Origin: Coxiellaceae bacterium
GTDB taxonomy: Bacteria; Pseudomonadota; Gammaproteobacteria; Coxiellales; Coxiellaceae
Length of the DNA: 64,000 nucleotides
Assembly: GCA_011523685.1 (NCBI GenBank)
Contig: WTGG01000023.1
Coordinates: forward strand, 214,682-278,681
Direction of reading: 5' to 3'
Shown: one piece after another, positions 56,734 through 64,000 of the stretch
How positions within the stretch are numbered: position 1 is the stretch's first letter
Layout: every line of letters starts with the position of its first letter
Notes under the pieces: model-generated
Told to the model about the DNA's origin: nothing
Databases searched by the model: none
Seen by the model: only the letters and a program-made list of their open reading frames with translations
Position numbers and translations under genes: made by a program

Positions 56734-57136
56734 TGCTAACCCCACCTCCAGACTTTTTCCAGTGAACACCATGTGAAGTAATCTCCGGTGTTAATATGTA
56801 AGTATCATTTTCTGTAATGCCATATTTGTTGTTTGGCGTAACTTTTATGATTCCTTCTTCTGAGATCGATATTGTGTTGACGAGTTTATTATTGATAACT
56901 TGATTTCTTTTGATATTGCACTGTTCGATCCCATTGTAAACTTGAAGACATTCTTCAACTTGAATTTTATAAGGTGTGATCGCTTGTATGATTTCAGAGT
57001 AATGTGCTTTTTTAATGTATTTGTTATATGACGGAATTCCTGCTGCCATTAGAATGCCTATAATGGCAATCACAATCATTAATTCTACGAGAGTGAATCC
57101 TGATTCTTGGTTGTATGTATTTTTAATGTTTTCCAT
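56720..57136 (-). CDS. pilA: Type IV major pilin-like protein
   Basis: 138 residues. Class III signal MENIKNTYNQESG cut before FTLVELMIVIAIIGILMAAGIP, with the conserved Glu5 of the mature protein. Two Cys (about 63 and 70) lie in ECLQVYNGIEQC rather than as a C-terminal disulfide loop, so the D-region is unusual. Processing needs PilD, which is not encoded here. A dyad sits over the region just before the ATG. It is followed by pilB and pilC in an overlapping operon. Confidence 0.92.
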   Translation of the reverse strand: MENIKNTYNQESGFTLVELMIVIAIIGILMAAGIPSYNKYIKKAHYSEIIQAITPYKIQVEECLQVYNGIEQCNIKRNQVINNKLVNTISISEEGIIKVTPNNKYGITENDTYILTPEITSHGVHWKKSGGGVSNGYV

Positions 57137-57140
57137 ATAT

Positions 57141-57167
57141 AGATTCTCATCAATTAGATAAGAATCT
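57141..57167 (-). repeat. Inverted repeat covering the pilA ribosome-binding region
   Basis: Arms AGATTCTCATC and GATAAGAATCT (11 bp, one mismatch) with a 5-base AATTA centre. The near arm ends 4 bp before the pilA ATG and contains GAGAA, the only ribosome-binding-like sequence. On the minus strand no T-run follows, so it is not an ordinary terminator of the upstream gene. Confidence 0.6.
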
Positions 57168-57203
57168 ATTTTTACTAAACGCGATATTTAATCAATACAG
57201 TGT

Positions 57204-58373
57204 TTATGAGCTTCTGTATGTTAATGGTTTGTTATATATATTTTTTCTAAAGTGCGTGATTCCATATTCATCTACCCAAGCCACTATATAGGTGATATGA
57301 ATCGGCATTTTTCTTGATAGGTTTACGTATTTTGTCTTTGTTAGTGTCGATGTTTCATAGACGGCATCTAGTTCGCTTTTTCGATTATTATCTAGAAGGT
57401 ATTGAGCTAGCATAAGTGGATTTTCCACCCTGACGCAACCATGGCTATACGTTCTTTTTGTAGTGTTAAATAAACTTTTATTCTGTGTATCATGTAGATA
57501 TACATCGTGAGGATTATAAAAAAGAAATTTAACTTTTCCTAGCACGTTATGGTTCCCCGAGGATTGTGTGAATCTTAGGTTTGTTCCGTTATTTTCAATA
57601 TCTGTCCAGTCGATGTCTTCTGGATTAATTTTTGTAGTTTGATTGTTCCACGTTTTATAGATGGAAATATTATTTTTTTTCAAATATTCTGGATCATTTT
57701 TCATAAACCCTGCTATTTCATTGGTTATGATACTTTCGGGTACATTCCAGGTGGGATTAAAGACTATGGTTGTGATGTTTGAATTAAGTTCCGGTGTTTG
57801 ATTGGCCACCGTTCCAGTAATAACCTTCATTTTTAGTTGCTCTCGACCATTTTTCATAACATGTAATTGATATGCAGGTATATTAACTAATATGTATTCT
57901 GGGTTTTTAATGTCATTAAACTGTGACCACTTATACATGCTCGTAATGAGTAGATCTGTCTTTTCCTGAGGTGACATATTGAGTGCTTGAAGAGTATTTT
58001 TATCGATATGCCCTGTTTGTTTGATGCCGTGGCGCCATTGAAAATGTCGTACGGCCTGTTCCATGCGATAATCATATTGATTCCCTTTGCTAAACAGTCC
58101 TGCATTCAGATCACCTAGTATGATTAGTCTTTCTCGTATATCTTTAACACTTGGGTGTTTGTCGTTTGGTTTAATTGTAGTTTCACTGTATATAATTGGC
58201 CATGCTTGATTCTGTAGTGATTGATATTTGGGTATTTGTTTTGCAATCCTATTTGCTGTTTGATTTTGGCTATTGTAATTGTAGCTGCTGTACCCTCCTG
58301 GCGTATGACTGCATCCTGTTAGAATAGTCGTTATCAGTATTATGATTCCATACGTCAGTTTGTCAGTTTTCAT
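57204..58373 (-). CDS. L,D-transpeptidase lipoprotein, YcbB-like
   Basis: 389 residues. The ATG at 58373, with AAGGA 7 bp upstream, gives a lipoprotein signal ending ILTGC (Cys near 20). A peptidoglycan-binding domain follows (MEQAVRHFQWRHGIKQTGHIDKNTLQAL, near 105), then the YkuD domain with NPTWNVPESIITNEI and the catalytic YSHGCVRVENPLMLAQYLL (Cys near 335). It forms 3-3 cross-links or attaches proteins to the wall. Domain order resembles E. coli LdtD (YcbB) but is shorter. It lies upstream of pilA on the same strand and diverges from the LuxR-type gene. Confidence 0.9.
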   Translation of the reverse strand: MKTDKLTYGIIILITTILTGCSHTPGGYSSYNYNSQNQTANRIAKQIPKYQSLQNQAWPIIYSETTIKPNDKHPSVKDIRERLIILGDLNAGLFSKGNQYDYRMEQAVRHFQWRHGIKQTGHIDKNTLQALNMSPQEKTDLLITSMYKWSQFNDIKNPEYILVNIPAYQLHVMKNGREQLKMKVITGTVANQTPELNSNITTIVFNPTWNVPESIITNEIAGFMKNDPEYLKKNNISIYKTWNNQTTKINPEDIDWTDIENNGTNLRFTQSSGNHNVLGKVKFLFYNPHDVYLHDTQNKSLFNTTKRTYSHGCVRVENPLMLAQYLLDNNRKSELDAVYETSTLTKTKYVNLSRKMPIHITYIVAWVDEYGITHFRKNIYNKPLTYRSS

Positions 58374-58396
58374 GAGCTGTCCTTTTTTGTGAGCTA

Positions 58397-58424
58397 ATAG
58401 TAGTACAAAAAAAACACATTTCAA
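58397..58424 (-). promoter_or_regulatory. Possible promoter of the L,D-transpeptidase gene
   Basis: Read on the minus strand: TTGAAA, 16-bp spacer, TACTAT. It ends 24 bp before the ATG. Confidence 0.5.
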
Positions 58425-58468
58425 TTTTTTCACTTTTTTCTTGACACGGTTTTCTACTAAGGTGTTGT

Positions 58469-58495
58469 TTGACAATGAAATATTTATTTTATAAT
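58469..58495 (+). promoter_or_regulatory. Possible promoter of the LuxR-type/DUF1460 pair
   Basis: TTGACA at 58469-58474 and TATAAT at 58490-58495, both perfect but with a short 15-bp spacer. Another TTGACA at 58441 lacks a partner. The non-optimal spacing could mean that an activator is needed. Confidence 0.45.
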
Positions 58496-58563
58496 TTTCC
58501 TTGTATTGGAGGATTTTTTGGGTTTTTTCGATCGTTGGCTAATAGACTAAAGGAGTATTTGGG

Positions 58564-58950
58564 ATGAAACACTGGTTGGATGTGCTGGATCGTGTGCGTA
58601 CTAAAAACGCAGGTACCAATGAGGATGACTCTGAACTAGAAAATAAGCCCTCAGTTACAGGTAAGCCTATCGAGGCGGTTTTGGAGGGTGTCCTGTTTGA
58701 TAAAAAACGTTATTACTTTGATGAAGATAACCCTCAGGCTTATTTAACTTGTCGTGAAGCTCAGTGTATGTATTATCTATTACACGGTTGTACGTTAATG
58801 AAGACAGCAGAAAAATTACAGCTCTCTCATCGTACTGTTGAGTTTTATGTTAAAAATATCAAAATGAAGCTGAACCTAATGACAAAGTCAGAGTTAATTG
58901 CTTATATGATGCGAGTAAACTTTTTATCATGTGTTGATGATTCCCTTTAG
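58564..58950 (+). CDS. LuxR-type HTH transcriptional regulator, single domain
   Basis: 128 residues. The GerE/LuxR HTH occupies about 60-110: YLTCREAQCMYYLLHGCTLMKTAEKLQLSHRTVEFYVKNIKMKLN, with the expected recognition helix SHRTVEFYVKNI. The first 55 residues are too short for a receiver or autoinducer domain, so the input signal is unknown. AAAGGAG lies 11 bp before the ATG. The DUF1460 gene begins 12 bp downstream, so the two are cotranscribed; it may control itself and the divergent L,D-transpeptidase. Confidence 0.87.
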   Translation: MKHWLDVLDRVRTKNAGTNEDDSELENKPSVTGKPIEAVLEGVLFDKKRYYFDEDNPQAYLTCREAQCMYYLLHGCTLMKTAEKLQLSHRTVEFYVKNIKMKLNLMTKSELIAYMMRVNFLSCVDDSL

Positions 58951-58962
58951 TGTTGTAGGTGT

Positions 58963-59865
58963 ATGTATATGTTTGGTTCGTTGGAGGATGTGCGTTATAC
59001 GGAATCTTTAGCTGATAAGGCTATTGCAAGTTATTATCAGTCTTTGGATGTTTCAAGTTCGCATAGAGTTGATTGCTTTTCGTCCATTTTTTGTGGTTGT
59101 CCTTACGAGCTATCTGCCTTAGGTGAGGGTGTTCAAGGAGAGTTTGACCAATTTCCTCTTTATCGTGTTGATGCGTTTGATTGTCAAACGTTTGTTGAGA
59201 CCGTTCTTGCTTTATGCTGTTCTCATTCTTTGCAGGAGTTTTTTAAAAATAAGTGTTTTATTACTTATGCGGGTCAATCAATTGATTACTTTCATAGAGC
59301 TCATTTTATTTGCTTGGATTGGTCTCATTTATTGGTTGGTAATCAATACTTGCTTAATATCACAAAAAATTGTGCTAGCAAGTCTTCAGTACCGTTATTG
59401 TGCACTTCTTCTGTAGCTATTGATCGTTCTGCGTGGTTTCAGACGAAAACTCTTGAGGCGATTCGCTTACTGGATAGCGCTTCTACTGATAGGCTTGATG
59501 CTGCACTGCAGAATTTGTATTCTCGTGCTTGTGCTATTGCTCCGCAGAGAAGTGAGTTGGTTTGTATTAGTGGTAAGGATTTGCTCTCATTATCTTATGA
59601 TGAGCGCTGTAATGTGTTGGCATCCATTCCGTCAGGTAGTGTGATGAAAATCATTAATACTGATAATACATTTTGTGAGAAAAGTCAGACAGATATTCAT
59701 GTCCGGCATTTAGGCTTTATTATTCATAATAATAGCGATGTCTTTTTTCGTCATGCTTCAAGTGAGGCGGGGTGTGTGGTTGATGAGTTGTGTGAAGATT
59801 ATTTGCGACGTTTTATTAGTCGTTTTCCATCAATGGGTATTATGATTTATCAGGTGTTATTGTAA
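58963..59865 (+). CDS. DUF1460 (N-acetylmuramoyl-L-alanine amidase-like) protein
   Basis: 300 residues. YRVDAFDCQTFVETVLAL near residue 68 is the DUF1460 active-site block with the candidate catalytic Cys, and IHVRHLGFIIH near 247 supplies the His. The fold is related to NlpC/P60 cysteine peptidases, and characterised members cut the MurNAc-L-Ala bond of peptidoglycan fragments. Unlike typical members it has no signal peptide: the N-terminus MYMFGSLEDVRYTESLADK is hydrophilic. It could act on cytoplasmic wall fragments or be exported another way. It follows the LuxR-type gene by 12 bp. Confidence 0.8.
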   Translation: MYMFGSLEDVRYTESLADKAIASYYQSLDVSSSHRVDCFSSIFCGCPYELSALGEGVQGEFDQFPLYRVDAFDCQTFVETVLALCCSHSLQEFFKNKCFITYAGQSIDYFHRAHFICLDWSHLLVGNQYLLNITKNCASKSSVPLLCTSSVAIDRSAWFQTKTLEAIRLLDSASTDRLDAALQNLYSRACAIAPQRSELVCISGKDLLSLSYDERCNVLASIPSGSVMKIINTDNTFCEKSQTDIHVRHLGFIIHNNSDVFFRHASSEAGCVVDELCEDYLRRFISRFPSMGIMIYQVLL

Positions 59866-59882
59866 TTTGTTGCTCTGAATTT

Positions 59883-60995
59883 TTAAGCGGTATAAATTGC
59901 TCCAAGTATACTTGGTCGTGTTGCTCCTGTAATGGCTGATAAGTTGATTGTTTTTCGCTCGAGAGTTTGTTGGGCAAGCCATGCGAATGCGCAAGCTTCA
60001 ATCCATTCAGGGTCAATGCCAATGCTGCTTGTTGTTGTGACGGCGTGTTGCTTGCATAGAGATGAGAGTCGTTTGATAAGGTAGTGATTGTTAGCCCCGC
60101 CTCCGCAAACTCGAATTGTTGTGGGGTTGATTTGATATTGAAGAATGCTATCGGCGATAGTTTGGGCGGTGAGTTCAACAAGAGTGGCCTGTACGTCTTC
60201 TGGTAAGATAGGGGTTTGTATTTTCTTAATATTGGTTGTAAGCCATCCCATGTGGAATGTTTCACGTCCTGTGCTTTTGGGGTGTGTTGTTTTAAAGAAG
60301 GGGTGGTTTAGAAGATGTTCAAGAAGCTCTGTATGTATTTTTCCTGTTGTTGCCCACTGGCCATGATTGTCAAATGATTGACCGGTGTGTTTTTCACACC
60401 AGGCATCGAGAAGTAAATTGCCTGGCCCTGTGTCAAAGCCAGCGATGACGGCATGGTTTTTGATATGTGTGACATTAGCAATGCCGCCAATATTAAGAAC
60501 CCATTGGTCTTCGGGGTGGTCTTGTAGTAGAAATTGATGAAAGGCTGGAGTTAGTGGTGCGCCTTGTCCGCTATGAGCTATATCTCTGCGTCGGAAATCA
60601 GCAACGGTAGTAATGCCTGTGTGTGCTGCAATGGTGTTAGGATCAGCGATTTGCATGCTGAAGGGAAATTCATGGTTGGGTTCGTGGCGTATGGTTTGTC
60701 CGTGTGAGCCTATGGCTTGAATAGCTGTACGAGGGAAAGAGCTTTTTTTTAGGAGGTTGAGTGCCGTATTAGCAAAGAGCCTTCCTAGTTGTGTGTCCAT
60801 TGAGCCTAGTTTGTGAATGCCATTAAAGCCAGGAGAGCACAGGTCTTTTATGGCTTGTTTTAGAGAGAAGGGTATGTTTTCTGTGTGAGTTTCAATCAGT
60901 TTGATGTGGGTGGGAGATAGAGAGACAAGAGCAGCATCAATGGCGTTCATACTTGTGCCAGACATTAGTCCAATGTAATACGCTGGTGTGGTCAT
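59883..60995 (-). CDS. anmK: Anhydro-N-acetylmuramic acid kinase
   Basis: 370 residues. Phosphorylates 1,6-anhydroMurNAc during wall recycling. GLMSGTSMNAIDAALV at residues 9-24 is the ATPase phosphate loop, with Asn-Ala where homologues usually have Asp-Gly. NIGGIANVTHI near 170 and FDTGPGNLLLDAW near 190, with the catalytic Asp, are intact, as is VCGGGANNHYL near 296. Its ATG overlaps the stop of the M23 gene by 4 bp. Confidence 0.95.
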   Translation of the reverse strand: MTTPAYYIGLMSGTSMNAIDAALVSLSPTHIKLIETHTENIPFSLKQAIKDLCSPGFNGIHKLGSMDTQLGRLFANTALNLLKKSSFPRTAIQAIGSHGQTIRHEPNHEFPFSMQIADPNTIAAHTGITTVADFRRRDIAHSGQGAPLTPAFHQFLLQDHPEDQWVLNIGGIANVTHIKNHAVIAGFDTGPGNLLLDAWCEKHTGQSFDNHGQWATTGKIHTELLEHLLNHPFFKTTHPKSTGRETFHMGWLTTNIKKIQTPILPEDVQATLVELTAQTIADSILQYQINPTTIRVCGGGANNHYLIKRLSSLCKQHAVTTTSSIGIDPEWIEACAFAWLAQQTLERKTINLSAITGATRPSILGAIYTA

Positions 60996-62233
60996 GCTGT
61001 TTGGCCTGTTGTTTGTTTCAGTTTATTTAATAGTCTATTTTTTGTTGCGGTGAAGGTCGCCATTTGATTTTTTGTGATGGGGTTTCCGGTTGGCGGAGAG
61101 AAAGTCATTGGGTCAACAGCTTTTCCATCAATGTAAATTCCAAGGTGTAAGTGGGGGCCGGTTGCCCACCCGGTTTGTCCAACATATCCGATGATCTCAC
61201 CCTTGTGAACGTGGTGAGGGAGGGATGGGGCAAAGCGGTTCATGTGAGCATAGAGGGCTTTCATGTGTTTGTTGTAGCGAACAATAACTGTCTTACCGAA
61301 TCCGCGAGACCACCCTTCAAAAATCACAGTGCCGTCACCAATAGAATGGATGGGTGTTCCAGTGGGGGCGGCAAGATCTGTGCCGAGATGAGGTGCAATT
61401 TTATGGCGAACTGGGTCCATGCGGTGGAGAGAAAAAGGAGAGCTGATGCGTGTGTAGTGAACAGGGTATTTTAGGTACTTGGGTTGGATGGCATCACCTG
61501 TTGGTGTGTAGTAGCTTGTTTGTGCTCCTGTAGTAAAGCGAATGGCCGTGTAGGTATGGTTTTTATTAGTAAGCTCTGCTGCAAGTATTTCCCCAGAGTG
61601 ATGTTTCTTATTATTGAGATAGTATTCTTTGTATAGTATGCGAAAGTGATCTCCTGGTTGAATGGCTGTGTTAAAGTTAACTGTTCCAGCAAAAATATCG
61701 GTAAGTTGTTTGTAAAGCCCTGGTGAAAGGTGGGCTTTTGCTGCAGCAGATGACAAGCTAGAGTCGATGGTTGCTGAGCTGGTGAGTAGTTGACTGGTCA
61801 TGGGGTTTTTAACAACAGTAGCATGATATGTTTCGTTGCTATTCTTTATGACAAGTGTGTCAGTTGCATTGATTGTGTATTTGAGTTCTGAAAGCCTATT
61901 TTTTGTAATGTATGCTTCGAGTTTTTGGCCGGGCTTGAGGTTGATGAGGTGTTGCTTTGCCAGGGGTTGTTTGAGTAGGGAGAGTGTTTCGCCAAAGCTC
62001 AGTTGCCACTGAGAAAGTATTTCGCCGAGTGTGTCTCCGGGTTGAATGATGTGGGTGAGCCAGGGGTTCAATTCTAGTTTATTGTGATCTTGTGATTTGT
62101 GTTGGGTGAAAGTAGAAGTTGGTGTGCTGCTTATGTGAATGAGTGCGGTGACAAGTAGTGTTAGTGAAATGAAAAGACACAGTATTAGGGTGGTGTAAAG
62201 TAAGGTGCGTTTTGAGTTGGTTGGGTTCTTCAT
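60992..62233 (-). CDS. M23 peptidoglycan endopeptidase, MepM-like
   Basis: 413 residues. N-terminal membrane anchor at about 11-33, an OapA/LysM-like domain (HIIQPGDTLGEILSQWQLSF, about 61-80), a linker domain, and the M23 domain with zinc ligands HLGTDLAAP near 287 and GPHLHLGIYIDG near 367. LytM-type enzymes cut D-Ala-mDAP cross-links to let the wall grow. It forms an overlapping operon with anmK and is divergent from tyrS. Confidence 0.93.
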   Translation of the reverse strand: MKNPTNSKRTLLYTTLILCLFISLTLLVTALIHISSTPTSTFTQHKSQDHNKLELNPWLTHIIQPGDTLGEILSQWQLSFGETLSLLKQPLAKQHLINLKPGQKLEAYITKNRLSELKYTINATDTLVIKNSNETYHATVVKNPMTSQLLTSSATIDSSLSSAAAKAHLSPGLYKQLTDIFAGTVNFNTAIQPGDHFRILYKEYYLNNKKHHSGEILAAELTNKNHTYTAIRFTTGAQTSYYTPTGDAIQPKYLKYPVHYTRISSPFSLHRMDPVRHKIAPHLGTDLAAPTGTPIHSIGDGTVIFEGWSRGFGKTVIVRYNKHMKALYAHMNRFAPSLPHHVHKGEIIGYVGQTGWATGPHLHLGIYIDGKAVDPMTFSPPTGNPITKNQMATFTATKNRLLNKLKQTTGQTA

Positions 62234-62341
62234 GATTGGGTTTTATTTGATTCATGTGATGGATAACATTACCATGGTTGAATTTTCCGTCAACTGCTAA
62301 GGGTTGTAGACGGTTTAGATAGTATTTATTGAGGAGGGGTA

Positions 62342-63532
62342 ATGAGTAGTCATCTTGATGAGTTGGAGCGTGGTGTCGTTGAGGTGCTTCCGGCAGGTGG
62401 TTTAAAGGATAAGTTGGAGAAAAAACAAGCCTTGCGAGTCAAGCTGGGGTTTGACCCTACAGCTCCTGATGTGCATTTAGGTCATACGGTGATTATTAAT
62501 AAGTTGAGACAGTTTCAGGATCAGGGTCATGAAGTGATTTTTTTAGTCGGGGACTTTACGGCGAGTATTGGTGACCCGACGGGTAAGAGTGTGACACGTA
62601 AACCTTTAACTAAAGAAGAAATAAAAGTTAATGCAAAGACATATCAGGATCAGGTCTTTCGGATACTAGACCCTGATAAAACTCGTGTAGTTTATAATTC
62701 TGAATGGATGTCACAATTATCAGCGGCGGATTTGATTCAATTGGCGTCCTCACAGACTGTTGCAAGAATGTTGGAGAGGGATGATTTTGAGAAGCGTTAT
62801 CGCGGGGGGCAGCCTATTGCTATTCATGAGTTTTTATACCCTTTATTACAAGGGTATGACTCGGTTCACCTTGAGGCGGATATAGAGTTGGGGGGCACTG
62901 ATCAGAAATTTAACCTACTAATGGGTAGGGAGATGCAAAAGGATCGCCAGCAAGAAGCGCAAGTGATTATGATGATGCCATTGCTGGAGGGATTGGATGG
63001 TGTTCAGAAAATGTCAAAATCATTAGGTAACTATATAGGTGTTACAGAGGAACCAAAGGAAATGTTTGGAAAGATTATGTCAATCTCTGATCAATTGATG
63101 TGGCGTTATTACGAGTTGTTAAGTTTTAAATCTAATGATGAGATTTTACGTCTAAAAGAATCAGCGAATAGTGGTGCAAATCCTAGAGACATAAAAATAA
63201 GCTTAGCAAAAGAATTGGTTGAGCGATTTCATTCTGCTGCCGATGCTGATTATGCGGAGCAGGATTTCTTGACTCGATTTAAGCGTCAGGAGATCCCAGA
63301 AGAAATGGATGAGTATGAGTTTAAGGTAGGTGATGGTATGGAGAGTGTTGCTCAGCTATTAAAGGCAGCTGGAATGGTGGGGAGTACTTCTGAAGGTATG
63401 CGAATGATAAAGCAGGGCGCGGTAAAAATTAATGGGGTAAAAGTTGAAGATGCAAAGCAAGAACTGGATATAGGTGAAGCATCGGTTTATCAAGTTGGAA
63501 AAAGAAAATTTGCAAGAATAAAGATCAATTGA
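62342..63532 (+). CDS. tyrS: Tyrosyl-tRNA synthetase
   Basis: 396 residues. Class I signatures HLGH in [18 protein letters not shown] (near 46) and KMSKS in [13 protein letters not shown] (near 227). The C-terminal S4 RNA-binding domain is present ([19 protein letters not shown]). The signature and spacing match the TyrZ-like group found in Pseudomonas. GAGGAGGGG lies just before the ATG. The rRNA operon follows on the same strand after 375 bp. Confidence 0.97.
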   Translation: MSSHLDELERGVVEVLPAGGLKDKLEKKQALRVKLGFDPTAPDVHLGHTVIINKLRQFQDQGHEVIFLVGDFTASIGDPTGKSVTRKPLTKEEIKVNAKTYQDQVFRILDPDKTRVVYNSEWMSQLSAADLIQLASSQTVARMLERDDFEKRYRGGQPIAIHEFLYPLLQGYDSVHLEADIELGGTDQKFNLLMGREMQKDRQQEAQVIMMMPLLEGLDGVQKMSKSLGNYIGVTEEPKEMFGKIMSISDQLMWRYYELLSFKSNDEILRLKESANSGANPRDIKISLAKELVERFHSAADADYAEQDFLTRFKRQEIPEEMDEYEFKVGDGMESVAQLLKAAGMVGSTSEGMRMIKQGAVKINGVKVEDAKQELDIGEASVYQVGKRKFARIKIN

Positions 63533-63704
63533 ATTTAAATTGACCCTATTTTTAAAGTAAAGATGAAGGAATTATTAAGATTAAAAAATATTAAAAAATA
63601 GCTTGCCGACCCAGTTGGTTTGCTTTAGTCTTCTCGAATCCGTTGAGGACTTTTGTTGCAAAATTAACCATCGAAATTAATTTTAAAAAAAATGAAATTC
63701 GATG

Positions 63705-63732
63705 TTGACAACAGAAGAGAGATGCGTAGAAT
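63705..63732 (+). promoter_or_regulatory. rRNA operon promoter
   Basis: Perfect TTGACA at 63705-63710, 16-bp spacer, TAGAAT at 63727-63732. The 40 bp upstream are A+T-rich (63661-63700), as in an UP element. Initiation would be near 63739, giving a leader of about 170 nt. Between the tyrS stop and this promoter (63533-63660) I see only A-rich sequence and no gene. Confidence 0.75.
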
Positions 63733-63751
63733 ACGTTTTCTCGCTTAGCGG

Positions 63752-63770
63752 GATTGATCTTTAAAAATTA
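63752..63770 (+). promoter_or_regulatory. boxA-like antitermination site in the rRNA leader
   Basis: TTGATCTTTAAAAATTAG resembles the rrn boxA consensus TGCTCTTTAACAATTTA and lies about 15-30 nt after the predicted start. It would bind NusB/S10 to prevent early termination. Confidence 0.6.
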
Positions 63771-63907
63771 GCAGTTAAATGAAGGCAGTAAGTGTAGGTA
63801 CTGGTACAGATGGTTTAATTACAAATAAACTATCGAACACAGACCTGTATTTATTGCAAGTTTGTGCGTCGAGCCCTTGATTAGCAACTTAGGTTGCAAA
63901 ATAGATT

Positions 63908-64000
63908 AAACTGAAGAGTTTGATCCTGGCTCAGATTGAACGCTAGCGGCATGCTTAACACATGCAAGTCGAACGGCAGCACGAGGAGCTTGCTCCTTGG
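63908..64000 (+). rRNA. 16S ribosomal RNA (5' part only)
   Basis: Begins with AACTGAAGAGTTTGATCCTGG and continues with CTCAGATTGAACGCTAGCGG and CATGCTTAACACATGCAAGT, the universal 5' region of bacterial 16S. Only about 93 nt fall in the window. The TAGCGGCATGCTTAACACATG pattern fits Gammaproteobacteria, but the segment is too short to place the genus. Confidence 0.97.

Noticed and set aside
63592..63660. Possible tRNA before 16S (a TTCTCGAATCC segment resembles a T-loop)
   Set aside because: No matching acceptor stem, D-arm or anticodon arm can be drawn around it.

Overview
This window is a chromosomal segment of a gammaproteobacterium with fairly low G+C. The last bases are the 5' end of a 16S rRNA gene. 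Several gene groups are typical of Gammaproteobacteria: divergent rsmI / lpoA-yraN-diaA-dolP as in E. coli, zapD beside coaE and pil genes, a DamX-type SPOR protein, and anmK-M23 peptidase-tyrS-rrn in the order known from Pseudomonas. An LbtU-like outer-membrane porin and a decayed eukaryote-like kinase gene hint at Legionellales or a neighbouring lineage, but the sequence alone does not fix the genus. The stop codons of clear housekeeping genes (TAA, TAG, TGA) indicate the standard code.

Layout. 0-8 kb: end of trkA and trkH (K+ uptake), an acyl-CoA thioesterase with an APC permease, polA, rpiA and an HD phosphohydrolase. 8-18.6 kb: csrA, prlC, gamma carbonic anhydrase, dacB with a coupled membrane protein, a DamX-like protein, the LbtU-like porin, pyrC-rnt and a peroxiredoxin. 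18.7-28.7 kb: dapB, an M50 protease, the dolP/diaA/yraN/lpoA group, rsmI, sodC, rnpB (RNase P RNA), a YbgC-like thioesterase, an orphan small protein, yajQ and an O-antigen-ligase-like protein.

28.9-47 kb is the division and cell wall (dcw) cluster: mraZ, rsmH, ftsL, ftsI, [opposite-strand acyltransferase], murE, murF, mraY, murD, ftsW, murG, murC, ftsQ, ftsA, ftsZ, lpxC. It makes lipid II from UDP-MurNAc precursors, polymerises and cross-links it at the septum, and assembles the FtsA/FtsZ ring. murB and ddl are not in their common place between murC and ftsQ. A MraZ-type operator precedes mraZ. Then come a DciA-like gene, secA and a mutT-type Nudix gene.

50.5-59.9 kb is the most accessory-looking part and is visibly richer in A+T. 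It holds a protein-kinase-like gene broken by three in-frame stops, zapD, coaE, a pilA-pilB-pilC set without pilD, an L,D-transpeptidase lipoprotein, and a divergent pair made of a LuxR-type HTH protein and a DUF1460 (cell-wall amidase-like) protein without a signal peptide. 59.9-64 kb: anmK and an M23 endopeptidase (wall recycling and turnover), tyrS, and the promoter, leader and start of an rRNA operon.

Most of the window is conserved housekeeping DNA. I see no CRISPR array, insertion sequence, prophage, tRNA gene or clear defence system. The best candidates for a second look are the interrupted kinase frame, the LuxR/DUF1460 pair, the acyltransferase inside the dcw cluster, and the altered zinc site and Ser/Asp-rich tail of SodC.
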